NCBI RefSeq assembly: GCF_910578895.1
Contig: NZ_CAJTSC010000020.1
Coordinates: 32,335-47,225, forward strand
Direction: 5' to 3'
DNA: 14,891 bases
Source of the DNA: an uncultured Bacteroides sp.
GTDB taxonomy: Bacteria > Bacteroidota > Bacteroidia > Bacteroidales > Bacteroidaceae
The stretch's first letter is position 1. Each line of letters begins with the position of its first letter. A model generated the notes under the pieces. The model did not search any database and was not told the origin of the DNA. It saw only the letters and a list, made by a program, of their open reading frames with translations. The translations under genes were made by a program, and so were the position numbers. Below, piece by piece: positions 12,778 to 14,891 of the stretch.

Positions 12778-13401
12778 TCAGCACTCTATAATATATTTAT
12801 CCACGTTTCGGGTTTCCTTGCTAAAGTTTACCCCTACTTTTACCAGCTTTCTCCCGTCCAAGATATAAGGAAGTAGGTATCCTTTTCCATCTATCTGTTC
12901 CAACGCTTCTTCAGCGGTTCCATTCAGCTTGAATTCAAAAACAAAAACAAAGTCTTTCGTTTTCACTACCGCATCGGCACGACCACGGGCACTGCGAACT
13001 TCCGTTTCTACAAATTGCCCCATCAACGTGAAGACCACATAGAAAATCGCTTGATAATGATACTCGGTATTGTCACTCAGTTCATAAGGCATCCCTGCAA
13101 AAAAGACTTTCAAGCGCTCCATGAAAGCATCTACATTACCGGCTCTCAAATCACGCATGAATTTTACAATATAGAAACCTGCCTCCGCATCAGACACCTC
13201 TGTATAGTAGGGTATCAGAAAATTCAAGAAACCATAACGGACCTCATCGTCAGGAAATCCCAAAGTATAAAGATTAACCTCCTTATGCAAGTCTACCAAA
13301 TAAGTAGGAGTACCCGTCTGGAACCAATAATTATCAAATTTATAGCTATCAAAAACATTTAATAAGCTAAAGATATATGCAAATATACGCTTTTCCTTCA
13401 A
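12778..13401 (-). pseudogene. 5'-truncated AAA-ATPase-like / PD-(D/E)XK nuclease protein (C-terminal part)
   Basis: A 207-codon frame matching only the C-terminal part of a widespread Bacteroidetes family with an N-terminal AAA-ATP_like domain and a C-terminal PDDEXK_9 (DUF1703) domain, normally above 500 residues. It opens within the FSLLNVFDSYKFDNYWFQTG region that joins the two domains; the ATPase half, with Walker motifs, is absent. There is no ATG: the frame begins at a TTG, and a TGA lies four codons further upstream. The nuclease core is intact (GRAD with D143; FEFK with E156 and K158). I see no ATPase remains in the 250 bp upstream. It may be a decayed fragment, or still give a short nuclease-domain protein from the TTG. 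Confidence 0.75.
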
Positions 13402-13583
13402 AGAGAAATCTCATTTATATCTTTCTCTACTTTTCAAAGAATGATTACCTATCATCTGTTATTACGACACCGGCATTCTGATGTCTTGCCATTTTTCACC
13501 CAAGAAAAATATAACCGCTCTGATTTACGTTCCTAAAGAAAAATCATAACAATATTTATTTAAGATTTGTACGGCTATAAAAC
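13402..13583. other. AT-rich gene-free stretch between nuclease remnant and cupin terminator
   Basis: Only very short frames (15 codons or fewer with a good start) are seen. There is no TAnnTTTG box leading into the remnant, no tRNA and no clear repeat. It is probably the debris zone of the deletion that removed the 5' half of the nuclease gene. Confidence 0.4.
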
Positions 13584-13623
13584 AAAACGGAGAAACATCA
13601 CTCACCGAATGTTTCTCCGTTTT
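13584..13623 (-). terminator. Intrinsic terminator after the cupin gene
   Basis: AAAACGGAGAAACAT (13584-13598) and ATGTTTCTCCGTTTT (13609-13623) are a perfect 15-bp inverted repeat with a 10-nt loop. On the minus strand the stem runs into TTTTGTTTTAT, about 30 nt after the cupin stop. It could also work on the plus strand. It marks the 3' end of the polysaccharide transcript. Confidence 0.92.
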
Positions 13624-13651
13624 TCATTTCTTAGGACACTATGAAAGCACC

Positions 13652-14050
13652 TCAATGACAGCCTTCCAAAATATCCTCCTTGCCTAAAGGTATATACGGA
13701 CCGTCCTTTACTTCAAATATCACAGAAGATTCCATTACATCCAACGTATGCCACTGTCCTTTGGGAATATGAACCCCATACATACCATTTCCAGGGTGCA
13801 AATCATACCGTTCCACTTCTTCCCCACTATCATTATAGAACATTACATTGATATGTCCGCGCAAAAGAATATACGTTTCTGCCGTATGCCGATGTCTGTG
13901 TACAGGCAAAACAGTCCCCACTTCCAGCGCGTTAAGCAACCGTTGTGCTTTCGCATCCAAAGCTTCATGCAAATTGAAATTCATACGTAGCCGTTCACTC
14001 TCTTTGGCTTGACCGGATACCTGATCCAGCAGTTGTTCATCGATTATCAT
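13652..14050 (-). CDS. WbuC-type cupin-fold metalloprotein
   Basis: A 132-residue single-domain cupin. The first metal motif is HRHRHTAETY (residues 51-60, with H51/H53/H55 and E58) and the second is IPKGQWHTL (95-103, with H101). The N-terminal half-domain LLDQVSGQAKESERLRMNFN and the ending PYIPLGKEDI are typical of WbuC-like proteins found in O-antigen and capsule loci. The enzymatic role of this family is not established; a sugar-modifying or sensor role is possible. It starts with ATG at 14050, 67 bp after the epimerase stop, and is followed by a perfect terminator, so it is the last gene of that unit. Confidence 0.85.
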   Translation of the reverse strand: MIIDEQLLDQVSGQAKESERLRMNFNLHEALDAKAQRLLNALEVGTVLPVHRHRHTAETYILLRGHINVMFYNDSGEEVERYDLHPGNGMYGVHIPKGQWHTLDVMESSVIFEVKDGPYIPLGKEDILEGCH

Positions 14051-14117
14051 CTTGTTGTTTTTAAATAATCTTCATGCAATGAATAGAATTATTACATAGG
14101 CATTCTTTTTTCTGCCT

Positions 14118-14891
14118 TTACAAAGTTCTCTTTATAGACTCGTCAAACGAAACCACATTATATTTACCGTCAAAATAATTACTAAGAGAAAGTTCATAGG
14201 CATCTTCATCAAACGCTCTTTGTACAAACCTAAAGGATTTAACAGCTAACCACACAAACGGATTAAACAATCGAGTAAACCATATTTTATGATTACTAAA
14301 TTTAGCTATGGTTCTTACAATTTCAGATGTAGAAGTATATTCCGCATTCTGAGGACAAAAAATACCTTTAGAATGATTATCAATTAACAATTTGATAAAT
14401 TCACACAAATTATCTATATAAATCAAACTTTTATGCTGTTTATAATCCGGAAAAACAGGAACTTTTTTAGCATACTTAATTAATAAAGGATAATTTCCTT
14501 TACACCCCTTTCCATAAATAGCCGGTGGCCTAACACTTACAACTGAAAATGTAAGATCATTCATTTCCTGAATTATATTATCAGCCTGCAATTTACTATC
14601 ACCATAGAAACTGGACGGATTCACTTTATTTACATCGGTTATAATCCCACAATCATCACCATACACATTCATAGATGAAAGGAAAATAAACTGTTTCACA
14701 CCTGCCGCTTTTGCTGTTTTACAAATGTCAACAGTCATATCCCTATTTACCGAATAAAATAAATCTTTCATTTTGGTTGTTATTTTAATGTGAGCTATAC
14801 CTGCTACATCTACTACAACATCAAAAGAAGAAAAATCCACTTCCTTCCATAAATTATTTATAGTACTAACAGACTCTACATAATATAAAGA
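14118..14891 (-). CDS. NAD-dependent epimerase/dehydratase, partial (5' end beyond the window)
   Basis: The C-terminal 257 codons of an extended SDR nucleotide-sugar epimerase or dehydratase. The frame stays open to base 14891, so the N-terminal Rossmann glycine motif lies outside the window; an internal GTG at 14840 is not the start. Visible are VVVDVAG (strand before the cofactor-contact loop), FLSSMNVYGDD (catalytic Ser region), YGDSK (the YxxxK pair), and VSVRPPAIYGKG, as in WcaG/GalE-like proteins. It would interconvert or oxidise-reduce a UDP- or other NDP-sugar for surface polysaccharide. It is AT-richer than the genes to the left, as capsule genes often are, and is followed by a WbuC-type cupin. 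The sugar specificity cannot be told. Confidence 0.9.
   Translation of the reverse strand, partial: SLYYVESVSTINNLWKEVDFSSFDVVVDVAGIAHIKITTKMKDLFYSVNRDMTVDICKTAKAAGVKQFIFLSSMNVYGDDCGIITDVNKVNPSSFYGDSKLQADNIIQEMNDLTFSVVSVRPPAIYGKGCKGNYPLLIKYAKKVPVFPDYKQHKSLIYIDNLCEFIKLLIDNHSKGIFCPQNAEYTSTSEIVRTIAKFSNHKIWFTRLFNPFVWLAVKSFRFVQRAFDEDAYELSLSNYFDGKYNVVSFDESIKRTL

Overview
The window looks like a chromosomal segment of a gut Bacteroides or a close Bacteroidales relative; I cannot fix the species by eye. Reasons: promoters of the Bacteroides type (TAnnTTTG at -7), a PCMD-domain secreted protein, an HU-like DNA-binding protein followed by a smalltalk-type micro-protein, a separate cysN and cysC pair, and the end of a polysaccharide locus with a WbuC-type cupin.

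Left half (94-8109, all minus strand): an eight-gene, tightly spaced block read cysQ, SLC13-type anion transporter, cysC, cysD, cysN, PAPS sulfotransferase, secreted PCMD protein, ruvX. The first six form a closed sulfonation module: import of sulfate (inferred), activation to APS by CysDN, phosphorylation to PAPS by CysC, transfer by the sulfotransferase, and breakdown of the product PAP by CysQ. No sulfite- or PAPS-reducing gene is present, so the block seems built for making sulfate esters rather than cysteine. From memory, the layout matches the B. thetaiotaomicron locus around the steroid sulfotransferase BT_0416, whose product sulfonates cholesterol and other sterols. A perfect 17-bp inverted repeat with -7 boxes on both strands lies just upstream of cysQ.

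Middle (8282-12667): a two-gene lipoprotein unit (lipocalin-like lipoprotein, then SPOR lipoprotein; minus strand) ending in an intrinsic terminator; a MITE-like repeat; a plus-strand operon of three small envelope proteins (YtxH, YqjE/holin-like, short cationic protein) reminiscent of E. coli yqjD-yqjE-yqjK; a shared bidirectional terminator; then, on the minus strand, a 33-residue smalltalk-like protein behind an HU-HIG DNA-binding protein, and a strongly promoted OmpA-family porin.

Right end (12778-14891, minus strand, visibly AT-richer): the 3' remnant of an AAA-ATPase/PD-(D/E)XK protein, then a WbuC-type cupin and a partial NAD-dependent sugar epimerase running off the window. The last two look like the tail of a capsule or O-antigen locus.

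All family calls come from reading motifs and from general knowledge; no database search was made.
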